Origin: Pseudomonas sp. RIT-PI-q | Lineage (GTDB): Bacteria; Pseudomonadota; Gammaproteobacteria; Pseudomonadales; Pseudomonadaceae | Length of the DNA: 64,000 bases | Direction of reading: 5' to 3' | Assembly: GCF_001297125.1 (NCBI RefSeq) | Contig: NZ_LHPC01000028.1 | Coordinates: 434,001 to 498,000, forward strand | In this document: in pieces, positions 9,954 to 19,013 of the stretch | Layout: each line of letters opens with the position of its first letter | How positions within the stretch are numbered: position 1 is the stretch's first letter | Made by a program: the position numbers and the translations under genes | The notes under the pieces: generated by a model | Told to the model about the DNA's origin: nothing | Databases searched by the model: none | The model's input: only the letters and a program-made list of their open reading frames with translations

Positions 9954-11060
9954 ATGAGCAGTACGGGTAAATTCAAGGGCTGGCGCCTGACACTGGGGCT
10001 GATCGTAGTACCGCTGGCAGTGGCCATCGTTTACTACAGCTTTTTTGCTGTGGAGCGCTTTGTCAGCTCCGCGCAAGTCGTGGTTCGTCAGGAAGGCAGC
10101 AACCCTGGGGCCCAACTACCAGGACTTGGCATGCTGCTCAGTGGCGCTAACCCGGCATCCCGGGAAGAAACGCTGTACCTGCGCGAATACATCGTGTCGA
10201 CGGACATGATGCAACTGCTGGAAGATCGTCTGCATTGGGTTGAGCAATACACCGCACAACGCAATGACCCGTTCTTCTGGCTGAAGGCGGATACACCCCG
10301 AGAGGAGCTGCTTGAGTACTACCAGCGCATGGTCTCCGCTCACTACGACGAGACTACCGGACTGCTCAAAGTTGAAGTCCAAGCTTTCAACCCTGAACTG
10401 GCCGAGCAAATGGTCAAGACCATTCTTGAAGCCAGCGAGCACTTCGTCAACGAAGTCTCGCACAGCATCGCCCGTGAGCAGATGCGTTTTGCCCAAGGCG
10501 AACTGGAAGGCGCGAAGAAGAACTACACCAAACGCAAAGAAGAGCTGCTGCGCTTCCAGAACGTGAACAAGGTACTGGACGGCAAAAGTTCGGCTCAGGG
10601 CCGTGCGAGCATTATCGACACACTGGAAGGCGAGTACTCCAAAGAGCGCGCCGTGCTGACCGAAATGCTCTACAAACTTCGCCAGGACTCTCCACAGGTC
10701 AAACAGCAACAGCAGCGGGTCAACGCCATTCGCGAGCAACTGGCGACTGAAAAACGCTTGTTGGTGTCGGCCCCCGACGGTGACCAACTTAACGTGGTGG
10801 CCTCGCGCTTCCAGCAATTGATGCTGGATGCCGGCATCGCCGAAGAAACCTACAAAACCGCCGTCGCCGCACTGGACAACGCACGTATCGAAGCCAGCAA
10901 GAAGATTCGCACGCTGGTCACTGTTGTCACCCCTAACACGCCGCAGATGGCCCTCTACCCAGAGCACCTGTACAACCTGGCAACCATCTTCCTGGCACTG
11001 CTTCTGCTCTACGGCATTACTCGCTTCCTAATTGCATCGATCGAGGATCATCGTGATTAA
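9954..11060 (+). CDS. kpsE: Capsule export inner-membrane/periplasmic protein (KpsE-like PCP family)
   Basis: A 368-residue polysaccharide co-polymerase-like protein that couples the ABC exporter to the outer-membrane channel. Transmembrane segments flank the periplasmic region, one near residues 10-30 (LTLGLIVVPLAVAIVYYSFF) and one at the C-terminus (LYNLATIFLALLLLYGI). The periplasmic part is helical and charged (REQMRFAQGELEGAKKNYTKRKEE-type coiled coil, residues about 170-300). An ATG 12 bases upstream in the same frame is possible, but AAGGA is better spaced for 9954. It follows kpsT and overlaps the reading frame of the next gene. Confidence 0.9.
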   Translation: MSSTGKFKGWRLTLGLIVVPLAVAIVYYSFFAVERFVSSAQVVVRQEGSNPGAQLPGLGMLLSGANPASREETLYLREYIVSTDMMQLLEDRLHWVEQYTAQRNDPFFWLKADTPREELLEYYQRMVSAHYDETTGLLKVEVQAFNPELAEQMVKTILEASEHFVNEVSHSIAREQMRFAQGELEGAKKNYTKRKEELLRFQNVNKVLDGKSSAQGRASIIDTLEGEYSKERAVLTEMLYKLRQDSPQVKQQQQRVNAIREQLATEKRLLVSAPDGDQLNVVASRFQQLMLDAGIAEETYKTAVAALDNARIEASKKIRTLVTVVTPNTPQMALYPEHLYNLATIFLALLLLYGITRFLIASIEDHRD

Positions 11061-12177
11061 ATCCATTACTGGCCTGCCCCTTCGCCCCCTGAACTTGAGC
11101 ATGCGAAACAGCGCTGTTGCGGGTTTGATGCTGGTGACTTTGACGTTGGCAGGTTGCGGCGGGACTCTTTCCGGTGCCGGCCCCTACAAAGGCGACATCG
11201 AAAGTAAAAGTACTGCGTATGACTTGGTCGATATCAATGCCAACACGATCGCACCATTTATGCGGCCGGCCTCTAAACCTCCGGCGGTGACAATCACCAG
11301 CCCGACTATGTCAGCCGTACGCCTTATGGGTGGTGACGTGATCAATGTATTGATCACCGACAATGCGCCGGAGGGCACCGCTCTGTTCGCGCCGCTGTCG
11401 ACTGGTGGCACCCAACTGAAAGTCCGTATCGATTCGCAAGGGATGATCTCCTTGCCCTATGTCGGACATCAGTTCGTCGCGGGCATGACGCTGATTCAAG
11501 TCGAAGACATGATCCGTCAAAAGTTGAAAGGGGTTACGTCGGACGTTCAGGCTCATGTTGATCTGGTCGGCGACCTGTCAGGCTCCGTCCTGGTCGCAGG
11601 CGCGGTGAAAACTCCGGGCCGCTTTTCCACTCTTCAAGGCCCACTGACCCTTCTCGATGCTATCAACCAGGCTGGTGGCCCAGTGATGGAGCCGCATCTG
11701 GTCAACGTAACAGTCCGCAATGGCAGCCAGGTAAACACTTTCAACTATGAAGAGGTCCTGGCGGGGAGCAACTTCGTCCTGAAGCCGAACTCAGAAGTGG
11801 TCTTGGACCGTGCCCGCCAGCGCTTCGTAGCGATGGGTGCAGTGGGCGAACCCGGCCTGCATGATCTACCCGCACAAAACACCAACTTGCTGGATGCCTT
11901 GGGCTCGGTTGGCGGCTTGAAAGAAACCAATGCGAACCCGCAAGGAGTTTTTGTGTTTCGCATGGGCGATTCCACCCCGACAGCGCCAGCAAAACCAGTA
12001 GTCATGCGTATCGATATGCGCGACCCAGCGGCAATCTTTTATGCTCGCCAAGTCATGCTCAAACCTGACGATACGATTTATGTAACGAACGCAGCCGTGT
12101 ATGAGTGGCAAAAAATCATTGGCCCGATCGTGCAAACTTTAGTGCTTGGCAGAACTATCGATAGTCTTCAACGCTAG
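11053..12177 (+). CDS. kpsD: Capsule outer-membrane polysaccharide export lipoprotein (KpsD/Wza family)
   Basis: Outer-membrane polysaccharide export protein of about 374 residues. The N-terminus is a lipoprotein signal peptide ending LTLAGCGG (lipobox LAGC). The polysaccharide-export domain (GDVINVLITDN, then RIDSQGMISLPYVG) is followed by SLBB/soluble ligand-binding repeats (VLVAGAVKTPGRF, FVAMGAVGEPGLHDLP). The C-terminus has a short amphipathic helix. GTG at 11053 is preceded by GAGG and overlaps the end of kpsE. An internal ATG at 11101 would give a shorter, cleaner signal peptide, so the start is open. Classical E. coli KpsD lacks this Wza-like lipobox, so this is nearer to the Burkholderia/Neisseria CtrA type. 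Confidence 0.88.
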   Translation: MIKSITGLPLRPLNLSMRNSAVAGLMLVTLTLAGCGGTLSGAGPYKGDIESKSTAYDLVDINANTIAPFMRPASKPPAVTITSPTMSAVRLMGGDVINVLITDNAPEGTALFAPLSTGGTQLKVRIDSQGMISLPYVGHQFVAGMTLIQVEDMIRQKLKGVTSDVQAHVDLVGDLSGSVLVAGAVKTPGRFSTLQGPLTLLDAINQAGGPVMEPHLVNVTVRNGSQVNTFNYEEVLAGSNFVLKPNSEVVLDRARQRFVAMGAVGEPGLHDLPAQNTNLLDALGSVGGLKETNANPQGVFVFRMGDSTPTAPAKPVVMRIDMRDPAAIFYARQVMLKPDDTIYVTNAAVYEWQKIIGPIVQTLVLGRTIDSLQR

Positions 12178-12200
12178 AATATTTAAATACAGGTAACCCG

Positions 12201-13181
12201 ATGACTATCATAGTTAACCACGTGACATCCAATAACGTTCATAGTGGAATTTTCGAGGATATTTTTTCTTATTTTTCTCGATACACGGAACAATATGCTA
12301 CTCACATCCCAAGTGAGAAACCTATCGTTGGTGCTCACATCAGGCATTACCACCGTCCACACTTGGAAGAGCGTCTGATCGGGCCGTGCGTGGTTACTGT
12401 TCATCATGACTTAAATGATCCAGACAGCTGGCTGTCCCTGGATGCATTTATTGATCGCTACAAAGAAGCTGATCTGGTTATTTGCCTGAACACTTTCCAG
12501 CAAAAGAAACTTGCAGAGTGTGGAATATTTAACACCTGTGTTATACCGCACGGGTACAACGACCACCTGATTGACGCCGCAAGAAATCTTGGCAGAAATA
12601 TCAGAAACAAATTTACGGTTGCCGTTGTTTCCAAGCGTTACGCGAGAAAGGTTAAAGGTGAAGCTTATCTTTTCGAGCTCGCAAAACGGCTGGACTCCGA
12701 TAACATCGAGTTCCTTTTGGTTGGTGATGGAAGATCAGAGGAAGGAAGGGTACTGCGCACATTAGGCTTCGACGTTGAAGTCTATGAACGCCTGCCCTAT
12801 CCAGCACTCATCGATGCCTACAGAGGCGTCAATGCTTTGCTCATGACGAGTTACTTTGAAGGTGGCCCCGCCAATATCCCGGAAGCGGCAGCAATGGGCG
12901 TGCCCATTCTGGCAAACCCGATCGGCATGGTTCCGGACCTCATTGAGCATGAAAAACATGGCATCTATCTGGAAATGGATCCTCACCTGGATGCAATAAT
13001 GCTTAATGAATTGGCCACACCGAACAATGCCCGATACAAAACGTTGTTTGAGTCGAGCCAGCATCCTAGTCCAAACCTTATTACTTGGCAGGACTCAGTT
13101 AGCCTCAACATGAAAGAGCACCTTAAACTGCTCAAGGGCAAACAAGCCTCGATCAATAAAGTATTAGAGTTATTCGCATGA
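12201..13181 (+). CDS. GT4-family glycosyltransferase
   Basis: A 326-residue GT-B fold enzyme, probably adding a sugar to the capsule repeat. The C-terminal half has the GT4 features: VVSKRYARKVKGE (donor-phosphate-binding region), LLVGDGRSEEG, and the EX7E motif in YFEGGPANIPEAAAMGVPIL. The N-terminal acceptor domain has VTVHHDLNDPDSW and VIPHGYND. Base composition becomes clearly A+T-rich from here to about 16420, unlike the flanking exporter and linker genes, as expected for a serotype-specific, transferred segment. Its stop overlaps the next start by four bases. Donor and linkage are unknown. Confidence 0.82.
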   Translation: MTIIVNHVTSNNVHSGIFEDIFSYFSRYTEQYATHIPSEKPIVGAHIRHYHRPHLEERLIGPCVVTVHHDLNDPDSWLSLDAFIDRYKEADLVICLNTFQQKKLAECGIFNTCVIPHGYNDHLIDAARNLGRNIRNKFTVAVVSKRYARKVKGEAYLFELAKRLDSDNIEFLLVGDGRSEEGRVLRTLGFDVEVYERLPYPALIDAYRGVNALLMTSYFEGGPANIPEAAAMGVPILANPIGMVPDLIEHEKHGIYLEMDPHLDAIMLNELATPNNARYKTLFESSQHPSPNLITWQDSVSLNMKEHLKLLKGKQASINKVLELFA

Positions 13182-14782
13182 GTAAGTTTTTCATTGCAGA
13201 TCCTTTGCACATCAACAAAAGAAACTTCGGAAGCCTCTACGAATATTTTGACGAATCCAAGAGCTCTGTCATTTTCAATGAAGAACGACAGGATCTGTTA
13301 AGTCTCTTTGGTGACTATTCTTCCCAGCAGGAATCTTTGCTCGAAGAATACACCCATCTACAAATGCTTTCCCAAGAAGAACTTTTTGAGACATCCATAC
13401 TTGAAGTTAATCTTTTTAAGGTTGCGCGAGCGGAACTGCTTTCACTCCTAATCACTCAAGACAACTTTAATGACAAGCCGCTCCCGACCAACGCCAAAGA
13501 ACTGTTCAACTACATTTACGAAAATGAACGCGACGCTTTGCTGTGGAACATGGCAGCTGCCATGCAGTGGCTAAATCACTGGTCGCCAGTAATCAAACAG
13601 CACAACCCAAAATTCGTTCTGGTATTTTCAGGAAGCTTGATATACGCAAGATCTCTTCTTGAGCTCTTGAAACATAGAGCCCCTCGAGCTTTTGTGCTAG
13701 AGAGTTTCTTCACTGGAAGCGACAACTATATCGAAGAAAAGTATGAGCCCATCGCCAACAACTCCAACCTAAAGTTCAAGGCGTACTACCGCTCGCTGGG
13801 TTCGGACGAATTACCATTGGAATGGGATCGCAGCCGAAACAAAGCTATCAACAAAATCCTTGGCGCCACTAACAAGAATGTAAGCCAACCAGCGGAAAAC
13901 AAGAAAAAACTCTTTTCCAATAATCGTCCTACACTTCTGATTGCAGGCCAGGTACTCAACGACTTTTCCCTGCTTGAGCACAATAGCGTCGGCCTCAACT
14001 CTTTAGACTTTTATAAGAAACTTATTCAAAAAGTCCTCGAAGAGACTGATCTCAACATTATATTTAAAGCTCACCCTTGGGAGCGAAAGAAGAAAAATAT
14101 TGGTCAGCCATTGACATTGACCGCACTGGAAAAACACTTCAACGGCGGTGAGCAACCCCAGCAGTACGAAGATCGACTGCTATTGCTAGAAGACTACAAT
14201 ATAAAGTCGATTTTCAAACAAACCGAATATGTAGCAGGTTTGAACTCCCAGGCCCTTCTCGAGGCTGCCTTTGAAGGTTTCCGCCCCATCCAGTTTGCCA
14301 ATGCCTTCTATGGTGATAAAGGCTTCACCTCGGATTATACCTGCGAGTCTTTAGATTGCTTTATCTCCGACTTGAAAGAAGGAAAAATCCCGAACAAGTT
14401 GGGTCTCGAGCAATATAAGAACTATGAAGTCTTTATGACCAAGGCGCTTCAGTTTTCTTTAGTTTCAGCGTTTCCATCTGGAAAAGCCCAACTGAAATCA
14501 ATTTTTCACATTACGCCTCCTATTTCGATAGTAACAAAAACAGCCGACAATCAGACAGCAAAAATTGCTCAGCCTGCATCAGTCACAAAGCCGGTGAAGA
14601 AACCGTTGGAAAGTGACAAGTCAGACATCACAACTACGATAACAATTGCGCAACATACGCCATCAAAGCGCAGAAAAAAACTTAACAAATTCTTGAAAAC
14701 ACCTAAAAAATATTTTCTCGACTCCAAGAATCCCAGAGTTAGATGGCTTCATATTTTCTTCCCCAAAGGCGCAGCCAGATAG
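13178..14782 (+). CDS. Putative capsule glycosyltransferase with KpsC/KpsS-like motifs
   Basis: A 534-residue cytoplasmic protein with no clear named family. A KpsC-like arrangement is visible: IFKAHPWERKKK (residues about 295-306, like the KVHPDVVAGRK loop of KpsC), then VAGLNSQALLEAAFEG (352-367, like the TSQxGFEALLxG helix), then FANAFYGDKGFTSDYT (like PFYAGWGLT). This suggests a retaining beta-Kdo transferase-type or related fold, by inference. Residues about 460-534 form a Lys/Thr-rich, low-complexity tail ending in a basic segment (KRRKKLNKFLKTPKK), which may contact the membrane. It is A+T-rich and translationally coupled (ATGA) to the GT4 gene. Confidence 0.6.
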   Translation: MSKFFIADPLHINKRNFGSLYEYFDESKSSVIFNEERQDLLSLFGDYSSQQESLLEEYTHLQMLSQEELFETSILEVNLFKVARAELLSLLITQDNFNDKPLPTNAKELFNYIYENERDALLWNMAAAMQWLNHWSPVIKQHNPKFVLVFSGSLIYARSLLELLKHRAPRAFVLESFFTGSDNYIEEKYEPIANNSNLKFKAYYRSLGSDELPLEWDRSRNKAINKILGATNKNVSQPAENKKKLFSNNRPTLLIAGQVLNDFSLLEHNSVGLNSLDFYKKLIQKVLEETDLNIIFKAHPWERKKKNIGQPLTLTALEKHFNGGEQPQQYEDRLLLLEDYNIKSIFKQTEYVAGLNSQALLEAAFEGFRPIQFANAFYGDKGFTSDYTCESLDCFISDLKEGKIPNKLGLEQYKNYEVFMTKALQFSLVSAFPSGKAQLKSIFHITPPISIVTKTADNQTAKIAQPASVTKPVKKPLESDKSDITTTITIAQHTPSKRRKKLNKFLKTPKKYFLDSKNPRVRWLHIFFPKGAAR

Positions 14783-14820
14783 AAGCATTTGCTCGCCGCT
14801 AGTACCTTGCTTTCGGTGCT

Positions 14821-14875
14821 AGAAGACTCAAACGATGTCGCCCTTTTAGCGATTGATACTTGAGTCTTCTTTTTC
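14821..14875 (+). terminator. Rho-independent terminator after the A+T-rich glycosyltransferase pair
   Basis: The stem AGAAGACTCAA pairs exactly with TTGAGTCTTCT across a loop of about 28 bases and is followed by TTTTC. It lies 39 bases after the stop of the upstream gene. Because of the long loop I call it with moderate confidence. It would separate the next gene from the exporter operon or act as a partial terminator. Confidence 0.6.
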
Positions 14876-14933
14876 ACAGGCTAGTTGCCAATCGCGAAAA
14901 GCGCTAAACATCAAAAAATTAGAGCAGAGCCTT

Positions 14934-16421
14934 ATGGATCAAACCATTGACCTAGCCAGTATTGTTGAAGATAACGAGCAGACAGTTCTCGGCAAAAAAG
15001 TCCTCTTCGTACCGTTAAAAAAAGGTTCGAATTCCGAAAAACTTCTTATAGTAATGAGCGCGCACAATCAAGGCAGCAAGTACATGGCCTTACGCTCATT
15101 CCTTGAAAACCAGATTTGTGATCTGCTCTTTATCTCGGACCCAAAAAACTCTTGGTATCTAGATGAAGATAATGGTGAAACTTTCTTAAAGACAATTAAA
15201 TTATTTGCAGACGCATACGCCCCGCATGCAGTTTTTCTTTTCGGTTCGTCCATGTCTGGCTACGGCGCCATCCTGCATGCGTTCAAACTAAACGCCAATG
15301 CAATTGCATCAAACCCTCAAGTCAACCTGGATATTACCAAGGACTATGCGTGGCCTGAACTGATAGACCATATAAATGAAATTGGTGGCCACCATACCAA
15401 CCTGGATGAAATAGCCAACTTGGAATGGAACGATTCTGCTGTTTATGTTATTCACGGACATGACGACATCGACATTATAAATGTTGAGCTTTTGTCACGA
15501 GCCACTCCACCCAACAAAAAACTCATCATCCAGACATTAGATATTGATTCACACATCATGTTTTTCGGCAAGGAAGTTGATTACATCTACAACGTCATGG
15601 ACTTGCTGTTCAAGTTCCGCACCGACCTGGATCTTAAAAAGATCCTGGCCCAATTAATGCCAGAAGACAAGACCAATAAGCGGCAACTTAGAGCAGAACG
15701 AAACAACACCAAAATCAGTGACCCCTTCCGTACTATTGACCACTCAGGGGCCACTGTACCTTGGCAAAACAGGTACTTGTTTCAGCAAATCGGAAAGCAA
15801 GTATTTTTTTCCAATATAGGATTCTACTGCAACTCCCAACTCACGGGCGGAACATGTTTTTTTGATGGCGAGAGATGGCGTCTATGCTCTCCGATGCCAT
15901 CCATTAACGACAACTTGATTGCCAAAAATACGCTTCGACTGGAAGAAACAATCAGTCAACCTTCAAACAACCAAAACATTAACGACTTTTGGTGGATCAG
16001 AAACCAAAGCGATTCTGAAATTGCTATTGAGGGCGAACATAACCTTCTGAAGGTCTGCCTGACGCCAAACAACACGAAGAATATTTATTTGAGTTCAAGT
16101 GTCTCTGCCGATAAAAACCTGCATGACTCGATAGCGGGCAAATACCTGACATTGTCTGCTGACGTTTTCACCAGTGAAGGGGATATATACCTGACTCTGG
16201 GCGGCGTTGGTGAATCAGGGTATCACCATAAAAACTCGAGCAAAAATACACCGGGTTCATGGAAGCATGTCTCAGTAACCGAGCAATTTTTGTCGATTAA
16301 CTCCTCCCACAAAGACTCTATCTTCGTCCGGGTGAACCTTGCCGCAGATGGAAAAGCCAAAACAGTACAAATTAAAAATCTGAGTTTGCAAGTAGGGTAT
16401 TTCCCTATGGGTCTTGCATAA
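14934..16421 (+). CDS. Capsule-locus protein: putative alpha/beta-hydrolase domain plus C-terminal beta-sandwich
   Basis: About 495 residues, not a family I can name. The N-terminal half looks like an alpha/beta hydrolase: LLIVMSAHNQG strand, nucleophile elbow FLFGSSMSGYGA with candidate Ser106, acid candidates D177/D178 in VIHGHDDID, and candidate His207 in DIDSHIMFFG. Residues about 260-495 are rich in beta structure and end in a region (YLTLSADVFTSEGDIYLTLGG ... VQIKNLSLQVG) like a carbohydrate-binding jelly roll. It could be an esterase that edits acetyl groups on the capsule, or a transferase. No signal peptide is evident. The ATG at 14934 is chosen because the longer TTG start at 14853 falls inside the terminator stem. 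Confidence 0.6.
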   Translation: MDQTIDLASIVEDNEQTVLGKKVLFVPLKKGSNSEKLLIVMSAHNQGSKYMALRSFLENQICDLLFISDPKNSWYLDEDNGETFLKTIKLFADAYAPHAVFLFGSSMSGYGAILHAFKLNANAIASNPQVNLDITKDYAWPELIDHINEIGGHHTNLDEIANLEWNDSAVYVIHGHDDIDIINVELLSRATPPNKKLIIQTLDIDSHIMFFGKEVDYIYNVMDLLFKFRTDLDLKKILAQLMPEDKTNKRQLRAERNNTKISDPFRTIDHSGATVPWQNRYLFQQIGKQVFFSNIGFYCNSQLTGGTCFFDGERWRLCSPMPSINDNLIAKNTLRLEETISQPSNNQNINDFWWIRNQSDSEIAIEGEHNLLKVCLTPNNTKNIYLSSSVSADKNLHDSIAGKYLTLSADVFTSEGDIYLTLGGVGESGYHHKNSSKNTPGSWKHVSVTEQFLSINSSHKDSIFVRVNLAADGKAKTVQIKNLSLQVGYFPMGLA

Positions 16422-16480
16422 CGAACACGAACACAACCCCATGGCCATGCTCAGATCTGAACAACCCAGTTATACACAAT

Positions 16481-16529
16481 AAAAAATGCCCAATTAAATC
16501 GACGAGTATTTTCATCAATTTAATTGGGC
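16481..16529 (-). terminator. Terminator of kpsF (possibly bidirectional)
   Basis: The stem GCCCAATTAAAT / ATTTAATTGGGC is flanked on the left by AAAAAA, which reads as a T tract on the minus strand. It lies 43 bases downstream of the kpsF stop and between two convergent genes. The plus-strand side lacks a good T run, so it mainly serves kpsF. Confidence 0.75.
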
Positions 16530-16571
16530 GTTCATCGTTAAGATGAAGGCTTCAGTATTTTTCAGAGAAGC

Positions 16572-17507
16572 CTAATCAAAAATCTCCACAACCCCCACCA
16601 CCTCATCACTCCCATCAGCCGTAACCGGCAGCGCCCGAATCTTGTGATCCAGCATATAAGCCTCAGCCTCAGACAACTGAGCAGAAGCTTTCACCGTGTG
16701 CGGATTCGGCGTCAGGAAGGTCGCCACGGTTTCATTGACAACGCCCGGATTGCCCAGCAGCGCACGCCGCAGGTCGCCGTCGGTGACGATGCCGATCAGT
16801 TTGTCTTGCTCCATCACCAGAGCCAGGCCGAGGCGGCTGGAGGTCATGACCAGCAGGCAGTCGTGGAACGAGGTTTCACGGGAAACTTTAGGCAAACCCG
16901 TGTGCATGACGTCGCTGACGCGGGTCAGTAGTTTACGGCCGAGGCTGCCGCCGGGGTGGTAGCGGGCGAAGTCCATCGGTTTGAAGTCCAGCGCTGCGAT
17001 CAGCGCGACGGCGAGTGCGTCGCCCATGGCCATGGTGGCGAGGGTCGAGGTGGTGGGTGCCAGGTTGTTCGGGCAGACCTCGCGCTCGACGGAGATGTCC
17101 AGCCAGATGTCGGCGTGTTTGGCCAGGGTCGATTGGCCGTTGCCGGTCATGGCGATGATTTTGTTGCCAAAGGATTTCAGGCTCGGGATCAGCTTGATGA
17201 CTTCTTCGGTTTCGCCGCTGTAGGAGATCAGGATCAGCACGTCGATCGGCTTGAGCATGCCGAGGTCGCCGTGGAAGGCTTCGGCGGGATGCAGGAATAA
17301 GCTCGGGGTGCCGGTGGAGGCGAAAGTGGCGACCATTTTCTGGCCGATCAGCCCGGATTTACCCATACCACAAACCGCAGCGCGGCCCTTGCAACCGAGG
17401 ATGAGTTCTACGGCGCGCTGAAACTCGCCATCAAGACGTTCTGCGAGTTGGCTGATGGCTTGCGCCTGGGCGCAGAGTGCATCTTTGGCGATTGGAAGGT
17501 GATTCAT
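16572..17507 (-). CDS. kpsF: Arabinose-5-phosphate isomerase KpsF
   Basis: Converts ribulose 5-phosphate to arabinose 5-phosphate, the first committed step toward Kdo. The product has 311 residues. The SIS domain has CGMGKSGLIGQKMVATFASTG and LISYSGETEEVI (residues about 45-110), a family signature follows (DFARYHPGGSLGRKLL), and two CBS domains fill about 205-311. A housekeeping kdsD copy normally lies with lptCAB elsewhere in Pseudomonas. This one, inside a capsule locus with kpsC and kpsS, is probably the dedicated copy feeding the poly-Kdo linker. It is on the strand opposite to its neighbours with its own terminator. Confidence 0.92.
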   Translation of the reverse strand: MNHLPIAKDALCAQAQAISQLAERLDGEFQRAVELILGCKGRAAVCGMGKSGLIGQKMVATFASTGTPSLFLHPAEAFHGDLGMLKPIDVLILISYSGETEEVIKLIPSLKSFGNKIIAMTGNGQSTLAKHADIWLDISVEREVCPNNLAPTTSTLATMAMGDALAVALIAALDFKPMDFARYHPGGSLGRKLLTRVSDVMHTGLPKVSRETSFHDCLLVMTSSRLGLALVMEQDKLIGIVTDGDLRRALLGNPGVVNETVATFLTPNPHTVKASAQLSEAEAYMLDHKIRALPVTADGSDEVVGVVEIFD

Positions 17508-17753
17508 GGGGACGCGATCGTTCCTTGATTTAAGTGGCGCGTATGTTAACGACTCAATAGCCTGACGGAAACTAACGTTCCATCATTCCGAGCAACACGT
17601 AGGAAAAATCGTCACTTTGTTTGTTGTCGAGCCTGCGAACATGGCAATGGCTGGTCGGAATCCGTACTATCGCGCCCCTTCAAGTAGGCAAGGATGCTGT
17701 GCCCTTCACGTGTATCACGCCAGAAACCGGATGGATGTCTACAGCAGGAACGC

Positions 17754-18812
17754 ATGAGTACCGAATCGAACACCGACACATCAGTCAGCAGCAAGCACGC
17801 GTTCTGGTTAAGCCACGCCACCCTGGAAAAACGCCTGGGCTTTCTTTTGCCGGCGTATCGGGCGGACGGATTCAGCATCACCACCACTGATTTGGCGTCC
17901 AACGCGTCTTTCGTCAATTACGTGCGCCATCACCGACTGACCGACCTCAGCACCGGTGCAACACTGGATGTGGTCGAGAAGTCGATTCGCAAAGTCGCGT
18001 TTATCACCAGCCTGGAGTCGCGGTTCTATCGAGAGCGGGACGTCCTGGCCGACAGTGTTCACTTCAAGCACCCCGCGTGCCTGGGCGTTATCGAAACCCC
18101 TTGGGAAAGCCTGATTTTTACCGACTTCGTGCAAGGGCGGGCGCCACGCATGGCGGCTATAGCCGTGAATGTGGCACGGGGAATTGCCGAAATCGAAACC
18201 TTGTCCAGCCTGCATCTGCAGCGGGCTTCGCGGTGGCAAGCGCACAAGTTCTGGACGATGGATTTTTTTCGGCCCTGGTATCTGCTGCGGTCACGCTTCA
18301 ATTTTGAGCGTTTTTTACCTTCCGTGGAAAAGCTGGCGAAACAGGATGATCACTTCATCGGTCTGGCCGAGCGTTTGCGCGCCTTGAGCCTAGCGCTGCG
18401 TCGGGCGGCCGGTGAGGCCAGGAACAGCCAGCGCTGTTTTTCTCATATGGACTATCTGCGCAAAAATCTCTTCCTCTCGCCCCAAGGGTTGCAGTTGATC
18501 GACTGGAGCGAGGTCAAGGTAGGGCGTGTTGGTTTCGATGGCGGCGCGTACTTGAGCGCGATCTTTCGGCGCAATGATTTACCGGGCTTTATCGAGGTCC
18601 GCGATGAGTTTTTGCAGGCCTATATCGAAGCACTGGATGAACGATTCGACCGCCAGAGCGCGACGCTCAACCTCAACTACATTTTCCTGCTGAACTCACT
18701 GTGGCACTGCTTGCGGCCGGAGACGATTGCCGAGTACCAGCAGAAAGAAAAAATGCCGTCTTTGCGTGAGAAGTATGACTACTTGCTGACGCTCCCCCTC
18801 CCCGTCAAATGA
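17754..18812 (+). CDS. Kinase-fold protein (APH/LPS-kinase-like) of the capsule locus
   Basis: A 352-residue protein with the minimal catalytic signature of aminoglycoside-phosphotransferase/Kdo-kinase-like enzymes. It has HMDYLRKNLF (H231, D233, N238) as the catalytic loop and LIDWSEV (D250) as the Mg2+-binding motif. The N-terminal lobe has VVEKSIRK, a candidate ATP-lysine segment, and a charged E-R-D helix (ESRFYRERDVLAD). I infer phosphorylation of a sugar or lipid intermediate in capsule assembly; no substrate can be read. The ATG at 17754 has AGGA upstream, and the frame remains open for 20 codons before it. It precedes kpsC by about 200 bases. Confidence 0.72.
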   Translation: MSTESNTDTSVSSKHAFWLSHATLEKRLGFLLPAYRADGFSITTTDLASNASFVNYVRHHRLTDLSTGATLDVVEKSIRKVAFITSLESRFYRERDVLADSVHFKHPACLGVIETPWESLIFTDFVQGRAPRMAAIAVNVARGIAEIETLSSLHLQRASRWQAHKFWTMDFFRPWYLLRSRFNFERFLPSVEKLAKQDDHFIGLAERLRALSLALRRAAGEARNSQRCFSHMDYLRKNLFLSPQGLQLIDWSEVKVGRVGFDGGAYLSAIFRRNDLPGFIEVRDEFLQAYIEALDERFDRQSATLNLNYIFLLNSLWHCLRPETIAEYQQKEKMPSLREKYDYLLTLPLPVK

Positions 18813-19013
18813 CCAAACGAGCGGCCCAACGCGGCCAGCTCCCCCGACCCGATAACGCTCACCACTTGTAGGAAATTTCCTACTTTATCGTTATAAATTG
18901 TCGACTTTGTATTATCATGCGCGCCCACCTATGGAAGAGCGTTGCCTGAGGCGCTTGGATTTTTGCGCGTCTCGCAACCGAGTGCGTCACTTACGGATAT
19001 CCGCTGTTTTTTT

